A stretch of 64,000 nucleotides of DNA from Lunularia cruciata (lineage: Eukaryota; Streptophyta; Marchantiopsida; Lunulariales; Lunulariaceae). The stretch spans positions 43,629,034-43,693,033 of the forward strand of contig OX419762.1 of the NCBI GenBank assembly GCA_948567375.1. The letters are read 5' to 3'. The notes beneath the pieces were generated by a model. It made no database searches and was not told the origin of the DNA. It saw only the letters and a program-made list of their open reading frames with translations. A program made the translations under genes and the position numbers. This document shows positions 1-10,815 of the stretch, in pieces (the first letter of the stretch is position 1; each line of letters starts with the position of its first letter).

Positions 1-1640
1 GTTTTTTATACAAGAAAAGTACAAGATGTAAGTACAAGTACATTTATATAAGAAAAGTACATGACAGTATTAAAAAGTAGTACATTTTACTGATTGAGGC
101 TGATGTTAAAGGGTACTATATCAGCCAGGCTTAGTATGTAGAGTTATTCCAATCTGTATGATTTTAATTTCTCTGCAAGTGTTTGATACTGAGCTTTAAA
201 CATTTTCTAGCACCTATCTGCATAGTGATAGAATGTCTTTGTTTGATCCTACTGCTCTATTCTGTTCATACATAAAGTATGGTAAGTAAATAAGATAAGT
301 TTCAAATTTTATACAAAGCATCTAAATGAGAAAAAGCATTTATCTACATATATGCAACCTAAGGAATTCAACTTCTGTGCATCCCCTATTTTCTAGTTCA
401 GTGTTATTAAATTTATATTTCAATTTTGATATTAATTAAATTTTCAAAAATAAAACTAATAGTATCTTATTTAAATATTAAAAAAATTGTAAAAACATCT
501 TAAATATTTCAATCATTTAAGCTATATTATCCTAAAAACTTCTAATTGCATAAATTTCACATTATGAACAAAAAATTAATTTATGAGAGTGCCTATGTAT
601 GCTTAAAGAAATAATACATAAATAAATTTTAAGTTTTTTATTAATCTCTTTTTGATATGGAATTTTTACTCCTTACAGATAAACAAGAAGATAAAAATTA
701 GAGAGCAAGAATATCAAACTGAAAGATTTTGAAGATAAAATATAAATATACACAAAATTACTTGATTATAAATTGCCCCTTCTTATTATAATAATATGAC
801 CTCATGTGATTCTCAAGTGATAAACCTGTTTATTGATAATATTAGAGCTAGATTATACAAATATTCAAACTTACTTGCATTTAATATCTAGTAAATCTTC
901 ATTCTATAATGTCTAGTATACGTTTATATTGAATAATTTTATATATACTTTTGGATATGCTTTTTTGATGTATTTTTAAGTTTATTCATTTTAATTTATC
1001 ATTACAACAAAGTAACTTTTAAGATGTTAATCTTAGCTTAAATTTTATAGATCTTCATTATTGCATATATATCACTTAAATGTAAATATACACTTAAATC
1101 ACTTAAATATATTCATTATGCTTAAAAATTAAAAAACTAACATATGTTCAAAAGTTTTAAAATTTTACATGTTATCTAAATACTTTAAATCTATATAAAT
1201 TTAAATTAAAAAACTGTAAAACACTTTTTTACGTATAAGATTCTTGTCCAAAATATATAATATGTAAGGTTTGAAATTGATAAGGCACACCTTATTATAT
1301 TCAAGTTAAGGTCATATCAATATACACAAAGAGCTAATGTAAATATAAACATTAAAAACTTGAAATTATGACAATGTTTCTAACTTATTCTCTTAAAATA
1401 TATTTTTGGAATTCCAAAAGTTCATTCAGAATGAATTTTTATCATAAAATTATAGAAATTTATCACAATATCTACTTTTAAATACATGTTAATTCCAAAG
1501 ATACTATCACATTATTTTAAGATAAAAATCAAGTAATTTGAATCTATGTTGAGAATTCTATATATATAGAATTTTAAAGGTTCTAACATAACATTTAACT
1601 TGTATTTGAGACCCATTAAATATGGTTGAGAAGAAGATCA
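1..1640. repeat. Left copy of a diverged ~1.6-kb direct duplication
   Basis: This AT-rich stretch has no credible ORF. Read side by side it aligns with 44725-46345 in the same orientation for its whole length. Shared landmarks include the segment around 100-175 (an ATTGAGGCTGATGT block, then a TTAGTATGTA block), GAATTCAACTT near 365, ATATGCTTAAA-like text near 600, and the block around 1560-1605 that precedes an ACATTTAACTT motif. Similarity is patchy with many indels, so the copies are old. The left limit lies beyond the window. The similarity stops near 1605-1640, just before retrotransposon-like sequence begins. The other copy is the upstream region of the F-box/kelch gene. Confidence 0.75.
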
Positions 1641-2291
1641 TACTATCACATTTTCATCTTAACTCTGAAGGAAAGTGGACCCAGAAAAGGTAAAATACAT
1701 CATAGAGATGAAGGCCAATGATCAGTATTATTTGAAGATTGGAAAGGAGAATTTGATGACAACAGAGGTCCCAAAGTCGACAAAGTAGTCAAGATCCAAG
1801 GAACCCTCACCTACACCAATAAGACAAACTAGACAACAAAAGAATTGGGTCCGATCTGAAGAATTGGTAGATTTGTCTTTAGGAGCAAAAGAGGAGGAAG
1901 TAGGATCAGATGCAGAGGAGGGAGGAGAAGAAGAGTTAACTCTGAAGAGGAAGGACTTTGCCATTGAAAGTGGTGCCATTGAAAGTGGAGGTATGCGCAA
2001 AGTCCAACAAGAACTACAAGATGAGGAAACTTTGTTAGATATAGAATTTCACTAGAAGATTGATGGGATGGAGGCAATGGATACACCCTTGTGCAGAAAT
2101 TCCAAAGGAAAAATTGCTTGAAGAATATAAGGATGTTTGTGTGGTTAATCAAGGACCAAGTGAGGATCACCTCAAGAAAATACCTTGAAGTGACTCACAT
2201 GTGAAGGAGAATGTGGTTGCGGAGGAATCAGAAATCAGGTTGATGCGGCAAAAACCTAGAGTGCAACTACGAACAATCATCTTATATGAAC
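1641..2291. other. Unassigned sequence at the edge of the transposon stack
   Basis: An acidic, Glu-rich reading frame on the plus strand (about 1860-2054) is interrupted on both sides. I do not recognise it. Its composition and stop-riddled extension resemble a decayed retroelement or gag-like ORF, but no diagnostic motif is visible. Confidence 0.3.
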
Positions 2292-2868
2292 TCTAATGTT
2301 CCAAGGATAGGGAAACCTCCAAAAAAAAAAAGGTTTAATTCCTCAATACTTTGATGCCCCAAAGGAGCACTTTCAACTTATATATAGTGGAGAAAATTGT
2401 TTCCAAGGGAGCTACATCCTTAGATTAGATACATTGATAGATGACATGTCTGCAAGCTACACCATTAGATTGGATCCCTGGGTTGGTGACATGTCAGCCT
2501 AGGTCCCATCTAGTTGGTAAAAAAAGTTTGACCATATGGAATCTTGTGGGAATCTTCTTGTAGAAAGCTCAAAATATTATGGAAGTGGTACCATTGGAAA
2601 GATCTCAATGAGAGAGAGTGAAAAGAGGAAAGGCATCTCAATCTTGGTGGGAGAGGACAGTTTTATTTTTTGAGGCCTAATTCATTCATTTAGGCCTCCA
2701 AAATTGGCTTTGAAAGTTTTGGTATGATTTTTACCTCTACCATTAGTGGAAGTCCTCTTTTGGTGACACCTTGTTCTGATCTACTTAGACCATCATGTAT
2801 AACATCCCTAAAGATAGAACCAAGCCAATTTCCACCTCTAGATAATTTCTCTAGCTAATGGTATTACA
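2292..2868 (+). mobile_element. Solo LTR, family S (copy A)
   Basis: This 577-bp block starts at a degraded TGTAATGTTCC-like end and finishes at GGTATTACA, the inverted partner. It aligns along its length with the blocks at 25515, 31906 and 39482, including the shared phrases GGTACCATTGGAAAG and TAGGCCTCC. The flanking pentamers are TGAAC before and TGAAG after, a target duplication with one mismatch. No primer site or internal region belongs to it, so it is a solo LTR. It lacks the ~156-bp internal duplication of copies B and D. Confidence 0.75.
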
Positions 2869-4160
2869 TGAAGAAGGAGAGAATAATAAGTCTCCGTTTT
2901 AAGGAATAAACTACTTGTCTAGAGTAGTCTTTCCTTTATTTGATACATTTGCAAGAACAGAAATAGTTCTAAAAAAACAATTATTCCAAAGTACAAATAG
3001 AATTGCAATGGGTGAAGGTGATTCATGCACAGCAGAGTGAAGCCAATACACTTTGGGTTGAAAGCAAAGCACACAAGACGGCATTGGAGGAGTTGTAGGG
3101 AAGTTATAATCAACAAGGCAGATATCTAGAGAGGCAAAAATAAGACCTCAAGAAGTAGAAAGAAGAGTTGGTAAAGACAAAGGAAGTGTTCAAGATAAGT
3201 CGAGAAGAGTTATCACAACAAAAGGTAAGGATTTAAGGCCAGGAGGTTGAGACCGAGGAGTTGAGGAATGATACGGTTAAGAAGGATTGAGACTAGGTTG
3301 AGATTGACAAGTGGTTGTAGGAAGAGAAGAGATTGCATGGTCTCCTTCAAAAGTTGGATCCCAAGTGACTGAGCATGATGAGAAGATCAAGTTGCTTATT
3401 GTGAAGCACCAAGAAGAAATGGAGTACCTTTGGATTTAGTTGGACTAAGAGTGTCATCAGATTCCAATGCAAAAGAAATCAAAGCTAGCACTCAAAGAAG
3501 ATGAGAAGGAGATGTTGAAATGTTTTACCCATAGATTCAAGGCAAGGCTGAATACTAAAACCAATGCAAAGTTGTAGGAGACATACCTTATGAGTTGCAA
3601 TTGCAGGTGCAAGAAACTTGCAAGAAGAAGGCAAAGGAGGTAGACATGAATATGCTATCAGTTGATCTTAAGGAACATGCAAATAAGAAAGTACAAGAAG
3701 TAGCCAATAATATTTTCATTTGGTTAGATATATTGAAACAAGAAGTTGATAGGGTAGAAACTCTACTAACAAAGTTCCTTGAGCACCAATCCAAAATCTC
3801 AAACTTAGCAGTATAGGTAGATGAAGTTGAGCCCATCAAAGTGCTTAAAGGTGCTAGTGGAAGGGTAGCAAAAGTAGCAAAGATGGAAGTGACTTTGGTG
3901 GCAGTAAAAATTGATGATGCAAAGACCATAGAGGTTTCTACTATAGAAGTAGTGCAACACAAACCTCACATTTAGCTTGTAGCTTCATCTACATGTCCAA
4001 CACCTACACTTGTAATTGCAATCACTCTAGTTATAGAAGATGATATGTAAGTTAGAGAGGTGGTAGAAATTAGAGACTTTGGACCAATAGGATCATATCC
4101 AAGTAGATAGCAATTACCGATCTAAAGTGCTAGTCTTGTAGAAAGTATTGCTTTGTACTT
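2869..4160 (+). pseudogene. Decayed coiled-coil ORF, possibly gag-like
   Basis: A Lys/Glu-rich frame runs through this interval with several in-frame TAG and TAA stops. It contains stretches such as KEELVKTKEVF near 3150-3190 and a 73-codon open piece at 3595-3813 rich in heptad-like hydrophobics. It has the look of a coiled-coil gag or accessory ORF of a retroelement. No zinc knuckle, protease or RT motif is attached, so the assignment is tentative. Confidence 0.3.
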
Positions 4161-4861
4161 GTGGAATTGGCTAAAGTAATTAGTAGTTTTTGTAACACTT
4201 GAGTGTCCAAGCTATTTAAGACCTGCATTCAACATGTTTTGTGTTCAGTAGGAGCAGATGGTGAAAGAAGCAAAGTGTTGCTAAAGTGCTCATTGTTTTT
4301 CTTAATGTTGGTTGTCAATTGGTTGTCTTTGTTTGCAATTACTTGGAGAATTTTGTGTGCAAGTAAAAGAAGTATCAGATGTTGGATTTTGAATCTTTGA
4401 ATTCCATTTTGGGTATTTCATCCCAAGTGGAACCACTTGTGAAGCAACACCTTGAAGGATGTTTTTGAATTGTAGTGTTGTTATTACTTAGGTTTTGGCA
4501 AGCAAGATTACAATGTTGATGCAAGGTAACCTCAAATTGGAAACTGTACCTTGGAGAAAGGTGGAATGCAGTTTCAAGAAGTAGCTTTGTTTTGAAGTAG
4601 ACATCTTCATATTGATTGAATCATCACAATTGAGTCTAAGTTAAATAGAAGTTGAAGAATTGTGATTATGTGAGAAATTTTATTTTTTTTAGTATGCCTA
4701 CTCGGTAATAGTTACACTCTTTTGGGTGTTGTTTCTACCCAAGAATTTAAAGATGTAACCAAAAAATTTGTTAAGTTACTTTACTTCATATTTGGGCATT
4801 CATGACATATATCTCTATGAGAATGAACAATAACTCACACATTACTACAAATTCACACTTT
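4161..4861. other. Unassigned AT-rich sequence
   Basis: Short frames only. I see no family-specific motif, LTR terminus or tandem structure here. Confidence 0.4.
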
Positions 4862-5010
4862 GTGTGTTGTCACAAACTCTCATGACTTGCACTTCTTGCA
4901 AGATCTCATCAATGAATGGCAAGGGGTAGAAGTCCTTCTAAGTAATAACATTGAGCTTCTTGTAGTCCACACATACACAAATCTTGACATTCTTTTGGTC
5001 ATTCCTAAAC
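4862..5010 (-). pseudogene. Ty3/gypsy reverse transcriptase fragment, family K
   Basis: Translated on the minus strand, this shows the RT block VCVDYKKLNV, one stop, then KDFYPLPFIDEIL. That is the conserved region before the catalytic aspartates of Ty3/gypsy RT. The closest match in the window is the family K pol at about 22615-22700 (VCVNYKKLNVVIKKD). The rest of the polyprotein is missing on both sides. It lies downstream, in its own orientation, of the minus-strand K-type LTR at 5608-6488. Confidence 0.65.
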
Positions 5011-5607
5011 TCCTCATGCATGAGAGCTCAAATCTCCAAAATTGAAACCCCTCCTCACAATGTTTATCAATTCTCTCAAATTGTACTTCCCACTCCTTTG
5101 AATTTTTTTACATCTAATTAAAACTCTATTTTGTCCTTCCTTGCAAAATTTAATCCTTTTTCATCAAGCCATTTGGCATAGGAAACTATTTATTCAATAC
5201 CCATCTTTCTAAATTTGGTCTAAAACCACCCCTTTCACTTCAAAAATTCAAAGCTCTCTCTCCAACAATGACCTCTCTTTGATGTTTAGCCCAAAAGGTA
5301 GCTTATCTTACACTTAATTTTCTTTGAAATTTTTAGTGCAATCCAATACAAAATGAAGAAATTATAAACTCTATTCAATTTTCAATCAAATGTGTAATTT
5401 TCAAGACCAATTTACCCTACCAACTTCCAAGATTCTAACTTAGTGTGTAATGATTCTCATAGTATATCTGTATGTCTTGGTAACTAAAGGATAACCCAAG
5501 CTATCATCTTTTGAAAATTTCAAGTTGACATCTCAAACTTGAATTTTTGCCCCAACTGACCAAAATTCTCAAATCTATGTTCCACCTCACACACTTTCTC
5601 TAAATTC
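5011..5607. other. Unassigned sequence between K LTR and RT fragment
   Basis: No intact ORF or motif is seen. It sits between the minus-strand K LTR and the RT fragment and is probably decayed K leader or gag DNA. I could not align it to another K copy. Confidence 0.35.
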
Positions 5608-6488
5608 TCTCATGTATATAGGATGTGTAATTCACCTCAAAATTATTACAATGAACTATTGAGTATAAAATTATATCTAGGTTCTCTAATATAAATTTAA
5701 CCATATTTTTCATTAATGTTCTCTCCAAGTGAACTCTCAGGGTCTCCTTCTACTTAATATAGAATTGTACATAGAACATTATCCTACCTTCTAGAGAGGT
5801 CTTGGCAATGGAACCAAAAATGTGAGTTGGCTTGTTTCTTACTTAAGATAAACATTTAATGGTTATTAAAATAGCACATTGTGGACTGAGAGGGAATAAA
5901 CTAAACTCCATCACACTCCTCCAAGGCTAGAACTCCAAGGCTCAAGGCACTGGTCACTAGACAACTCAATGAGAAAGATATTGCAAATGAAAGTATGATG
6001 AGTACTTCCTCACCCCTTGTTTATATATTTTTTAATTTTTTACACACCAATATTACTAGTTACTATAGGAACTCAAACTACTAAAAAATTTAGAGGAATA
6101 TCTAAACTAATGAGAATAATCCCCTAAGCATGTGGTCTTATCTTCATAAACTACTAAGTCAATCATTCTTTCACATGAACTATCTTTGGACTATAGAAGA
6201 ATTTGAACTAAAAATGATTGTAGGTCCAAGAGTTTTCAACTCTTATCTCAAAACCAACCACCTAGGAATAATAAAGTCAATATACTAGATTCCAAAATAG
6301 TGGTGTTCATTCTTTCACACTCCTCTAAAGTATAGTCACTTCTATCATGGTTATGACTAACTCTAGCTACTCTAGCTCTAACTCTCACATGGTTACTAAA
6401 GAGGTTTTCTCTAATTATATATAAATAATATTTCTCATCTACTTGCACTACCCAAAAAATATCATAATAGAGCATACATGTACCAATG
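5608..6488 (-). mobile_element. LTR of family K, minus orientation
   Basis: Reverse-complemented, this block aligns with 9414-10387 and with the start of 24854-25514. Shared text includes CACTATTTTGGA, CATGCTTAGG, TTGAGTT and the phrase around CCTTGGAGTTCTAGCCTTGGA. Its 5' terminus (near 6488) is degraded and no target duplication is clear. The limits are approximate. Confidence 0.6.
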
Positions 6489-8569
6489 GAGGTTACCGTA
6501 CAAAGATCATTTTTTTCATATTAAAAATCAGTATAGACTAGAGAGCAAAAGGAACTAGAGTAGAAGAAGGAAATAAGTTAGGTCCAAAGGAAAGGGTAGA
6601 AAATATTTTAGGAAGTTAGACTTAGACTTAGAAGAATTTCTAGGATACATTCTATTGGATGATAAAATTATGTTACTTAAAAAACTTAAGAGTAAAGTAC
6701 ATTAAAGTAGAGAGACAAAGTGGGAGAAGTAGTAGCAAAATTTAGAGATAGTTTGCAATGAAAAACTTTAGAGACTACAGATTATATGGAATTCACTTTG
6801 AATTTAACAATGGAGAAGTTAGATAGAATTTTAGCAAGTGTACTTGAGCAGTTTTACAAGTTAATGAATTTTTTCTTGGGAAGGACTTTGAAGCCTTCAA
6901 CATCAATCATGCCTTTGGAAAAGGGTTGTATACCTATTCATATGAGGGGTTAGATCAACTTAGCTTGGTATAGCTTCTCCTTGAGTAGACTAGGAGTAGC
7001 ATTTAGTTCCAAATGGCATGGTATTTAAGGCCATCATTTGAAGTCCTTTTTTTCAATTACATGGTTAATTAGTGAAAAGACATATTGCTCTTTGTCCTTT
7101 TTTTCATCCTTGCACAATTTCTATTCCCTTGTGTTTTGCAAGCCTATTGAATCTTTGGAGTATGTATTGCTTTGCTCCTTGTGTGTTTTGATCATTAGAG
7201 GCAAAGGTGATTGTTTTAAAGAAATGCCTTGACAGCTTAATGAGAGGCTGTAGTGCTGGAAGTAAACAAGAGGAAAACCTGCATAATAGAGAGTGAACTG
7301 AATTCCTAACTTAGAAAGTGAACTCAATTCTTGAAGGTTTTTTATTCCTTTGGAGCTATGTTCATTCCTTTGTAAAGGAAGTGACAACCTTTGGGTTGAC
7401 TACTTTCCTTTGGATAGGATTGGCACTCCTTTGGGTTTTGAACACTCCTTTGGACCAGAAAGTCACTCCTTGGAAGTTCAGCATTCCTTTGGAGAAGGAA
7501 AAGTGAAGGAAGGTCTCTTGAAGGAGGTAACACCATGAACTGAAACATCACTTTCAGGATTCTATAGGATTTTATCTAAGTGTGAATGATTTTATGTTTG
7601 TATATTTTGTGATGCACCCTAGTGGAAGTCATTACTTTCTTCTTCTTTTGGAAGTGGTTTCTGTCCAAGAAGTGAAAGAAGTAAGAATAAAGGACTGATC
7701 AATGATAATTACTTTAGTATCTATTTATTTCTAATTGTATCCTCATGGAAAAAACCTTTTTACCTCAAAATATTGCACTTTGGTGCATAATATGTTATTA
7801 TGCAAAGACCCTTAGCTCCTCTCTCCTCAATATATATATTTTTGTAACTCCTTTGTGCTCTACTTTAATAAGTGCTCCAATATATGCATATCTCCTCTTT
7901 GGTTTCCAAATTTTCAGCCCCTAAATATCCATAAACACTTCTCCAAATATGGCTTTACATAGTTAACAAATGGCTTTTTGCACTTTGAAAACTACCAGAA
8001 AATGGTGGGTTACAAATAAATTCATGTGAGAATATACAAGATTTTCAGCAAAACTATATGGTATTCCTTCAAAGGGTGACATAACATCATCATTGGATAC
8101 CCAAAGATCTTCATAGGGTTTTGCACCTAATCACTTTTGGATCTCTTTCCAAAATTTAGGATGTTCATACCATTGCCGCAACACTAACCCTACATATTCC
8201 ATTCAACTTAACCTGCATACAACAAAGTGTGAACATCCAAACCCCTACATATTTGAGTCACTAAACCTACATATACCAAAGTCTGAACACTCAAACATGC
8301 ATATTCTAATCATCTAAACCTACACCAAACTATGAGTACCCACTCTTGCATATACATTAACCTTGCATATCCTTGAGTGTACTAAAGTATTCCAATTTAC
8401 CTACTTGCTTACACCTAAGTGTGTACACACAAACCCACTTATTCATAGCAACCCATATCATAGCACAAAAATTTTACAAAAGCATATTAAAATATACTTT
8501 ATTAAATGTTTTCTTGGATACAAGTATCCATTGGGTTTCCTATTCAACTCCAAAGATTCTCTACATGTT
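6489..8569. other. Unassigned, partly repetitive low-complexity DNA
   Basis: No gene is recognised. The interval includes a minisatellite-like stretch (7318-7512) and, around 8170-8430, loosely repeated phrases built on CCTACATAT, CATATAC and ACACTCAAAC at irregular 40-50-bp spacing. The many short ORFs here are products of that composition. Confidence 0.4.
7318..7512. repeat. Degenerate minisatellite based on CCTTTGG
   Basis: The heptamer CCTTTGG or close variants recurs roughly every 25-35 bp (near 7345, 7390, 7408, 7430, 7450 and 7485), separated by variable text. Frames open on both strands here because of this repetition, not because of a gene. Confidence 0.5.
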
Positions 8570-9413
8570 TTCTCTTAAAAACTCCTTATCACTATGATCA
8601 TCTTGGTTTTTATCATCTTCTTCATCAACTAAATCATCCTCCTTTTCCAAATCCCAAGTGTTGTATCTATTTATCAGGAAGTTATGCAGAATAATGATGT
8701 TGAAATCCATCTCATTAGTATCCATTTCTACTTTTGCTATTCAGTTGAACCCTTAATTCTCTTAAAAAATATCACCTAGCTTTGAGAACCCTAATAAAAA
8801 AAATTTTATAACTCTGGTGTAGGATAAAAAATTTCCACATCCCATTTATCCGTCATGCAAGCTAATTTGAAGGTCTGATCCAAATGCCATATCAACATGT
8901 ACTTGGAAGCTACAAGCAAATATTCATGGAGGTCAAATGAGCTCACTACACCTCTCTTATTTAGATCTATCCAGAGAATGGACTCCTTCAAACGTGTCAT
9001 ATTATGAAATGAGCCCCACATCCCTATCACCAATGAAACCAATCATTAGTGGGGATCCAATATAAAGAAGAAAAATCATACTATGCCTTCAAACGCCCTA
9101 AATTAACATTGTAAAGAAAATGCTCTAAACATGCAATGCATGCATGAGATCAAACTAGCTCATGATGATCCTATGAATTTACCTCTAGCAAAATGAAGCA
9201 CTCTTCTTTGGTCATCTCATATTACTTGGCTATTAAATAAGTAGGATCCATTTTTATAGTAATATGTTTCATCATCTACCTAGGGTCTTTGAGCAAGAAG
9301 GAATAGATTCATGTCTACCAATCCAACACATCCCATGAATCTCTTCAATGCAAAATCCAAGGATACTCAAGATCTATCTTCTCTATTTGGCATGTAAAAC
9401 AAATGGTCTAGCA
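8570..9413 (-). pseudogene. PIF/Harbinger-like transposase relic
   Basis: Minus-strand translations give, in order, a piece reading GCVGLVDMN (near 9330), a 78-codon open piece (8806-9042) and a terminal NIIILHNFL (near 8700) followed by an acidic tail. These resemble the GCIGAIDGTH-, GDxGYPLLPW- and VLHNF-type blocks of plant Harbinger transposases, in the right order. Frames are broken between the blocks and the catalytic residues cannot all be placed. The upstream end abuts the K LTR at 9414. The call rests on motif resemblance only. Confidence 0.35.
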
Positions 9414-10387
9414 TGTAACATCCATTTGTGCATAGATACTCTATTATGGTATTTAGTTTGGTATTTCAAGTAGATGAGAAATACTACATGTATAGAGTTA
9501 AAGTAAGTTTTTATGTTAGCCATGATTGACTAGAGTTAGTCATAGCCAAGATAGAGGTGACTTTACTTTAAAGGAAGGTGAAATAATGAGCACCACTATT
9601 TTGGATTCTAATGTATTGATTTTATATTATTCTTAGGTGTTTTGCTTTGAGGTAAGACTTTATATTATCTAAGGTAAGAGACTCTTGGACCCACAAGGTT
9701 TTTTTGGTTTGGATTTTTTTTAGTCCAAGGATAGCTCATATCAAAGAATCTTTGACTTAGTAGTTTGGTCAAAATAAGATCACATGTTTAGGAGATTATT
9801 CTCATGAGTTTTGATATTCCTTTAGATTGTTGATTTTATATGACTTTTTGCCTAATAACTTGAGTTATTACGGTAATTGATACCATTGGTGTGTAACTAT
9901 TTCAAAATTATATGAATTAGAGGTTTTGAGATACCCATCATCTTTTCATCTACAATTATCTCTCTCATCTTGAGTTCTCTAGTGAACAATGGTGTCTTTG
10001 AGGTGCCTTGGAGTTCTAGCCTTGGAAGAGTGTAATAGAGTGTGGTTCTTTGCTATGTTTTGAGGGCAAAGAACCACACTTCATGTCTACCAATCCAACA
10101 CATCCCTAGTCCATGGTACCCTAACCTAATAACCATTACAGTTTCATCCTAAGTGAGAGATAGTCCAGCTCATAGTTTTGGTTTTGTTACCATGATCTCT
10201 TTAGAAAACAAGATAATGTTTTGTGTTCAATTGTATACTAGACAAAAGGAGGTTATGAGAACTCACTTGGAGAGAACATTGGAAAAAGGGAGTACTAAAT
10301 CTAAGTTAGAGAACATGAATCCATTGACCTTGTAATTCATAATGAAATTTTTGAGATGATATTATACATCTTGTACACATGAAAGGA
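9414..10387 (+). mobile_element. LTR of family K, plus orientation, truncated
   Basis: It starts with TGTAACATCC and runs 974 bp until it is cut by the outer family H element at 10388. It aligns with the minus-strand block 5608-6488 along its length and with 24854-25514 over the first ~650 bp. A 14-bp phrase from near 9313 (ATGTCTACCAATCC) recurs near 10084, so a small local rearrangement is present. Confidence 0.65.
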
Positions 10388-10815
10388 TGTAAAAGTCCAA
10401 GACCAAGGAGAGAAGTAGGAGAATAAAAACTCACATTGGGACACTTGAATGAGGAAAAACTCCAAATGCCTAGCATGAGCTTCGGCTCTTATATTTATAT
10501 GGATCATACAATGCTCTTGAGAAGCTTCTCAAGAAGTTTCCTTGAGCCGCTTTCTTGGAGTGCAAGCCAAGTTAATTGACAAGCTTCTCAAGAAGCTTTC
10601 TTCTAGAAGCAATTTACTTGGCATGCAAGCTAAGCTAGTTAGAAGCTTCTAGAAACTTTCTTCTAGAAGCTACCAACTTGGGGTGCTAAGCTAAGCTAGC
10701 CAGAAAGCTTCCCAAGAAGTTTTCTAGATACTTTTGGAATATTCTAGACTAATTTTGTCTTATTTGCTACTTGGTTAACCCAACTAAGTTTGTTGTTTAA
10801 CTTCATATTATTATA
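10388..10815 (-). repeat. 3' LTR of the outer family H element
   Basis: 428 bp aligning with the LTRs at 13299 and 18480. It begins TGTAAAAGTCC; the other terminus is TTATA where the younger copies have TTACA. The GAAGCTTC units are eroded (for example AAGTTTCC and AAACTTTC variants). The adjacent polypurine-type sequence and chromodomain on the higher-coordinate side fix the minus orientation. Confidence 0.85.

Noticed and set aside
7038-8694. Several 60-88-codon ORFs on both strands.
   Set aside because: They arise from low-complexity, repeated CCTTTGG and CATATAC text, with no start context, no domain and frames open on both strands.
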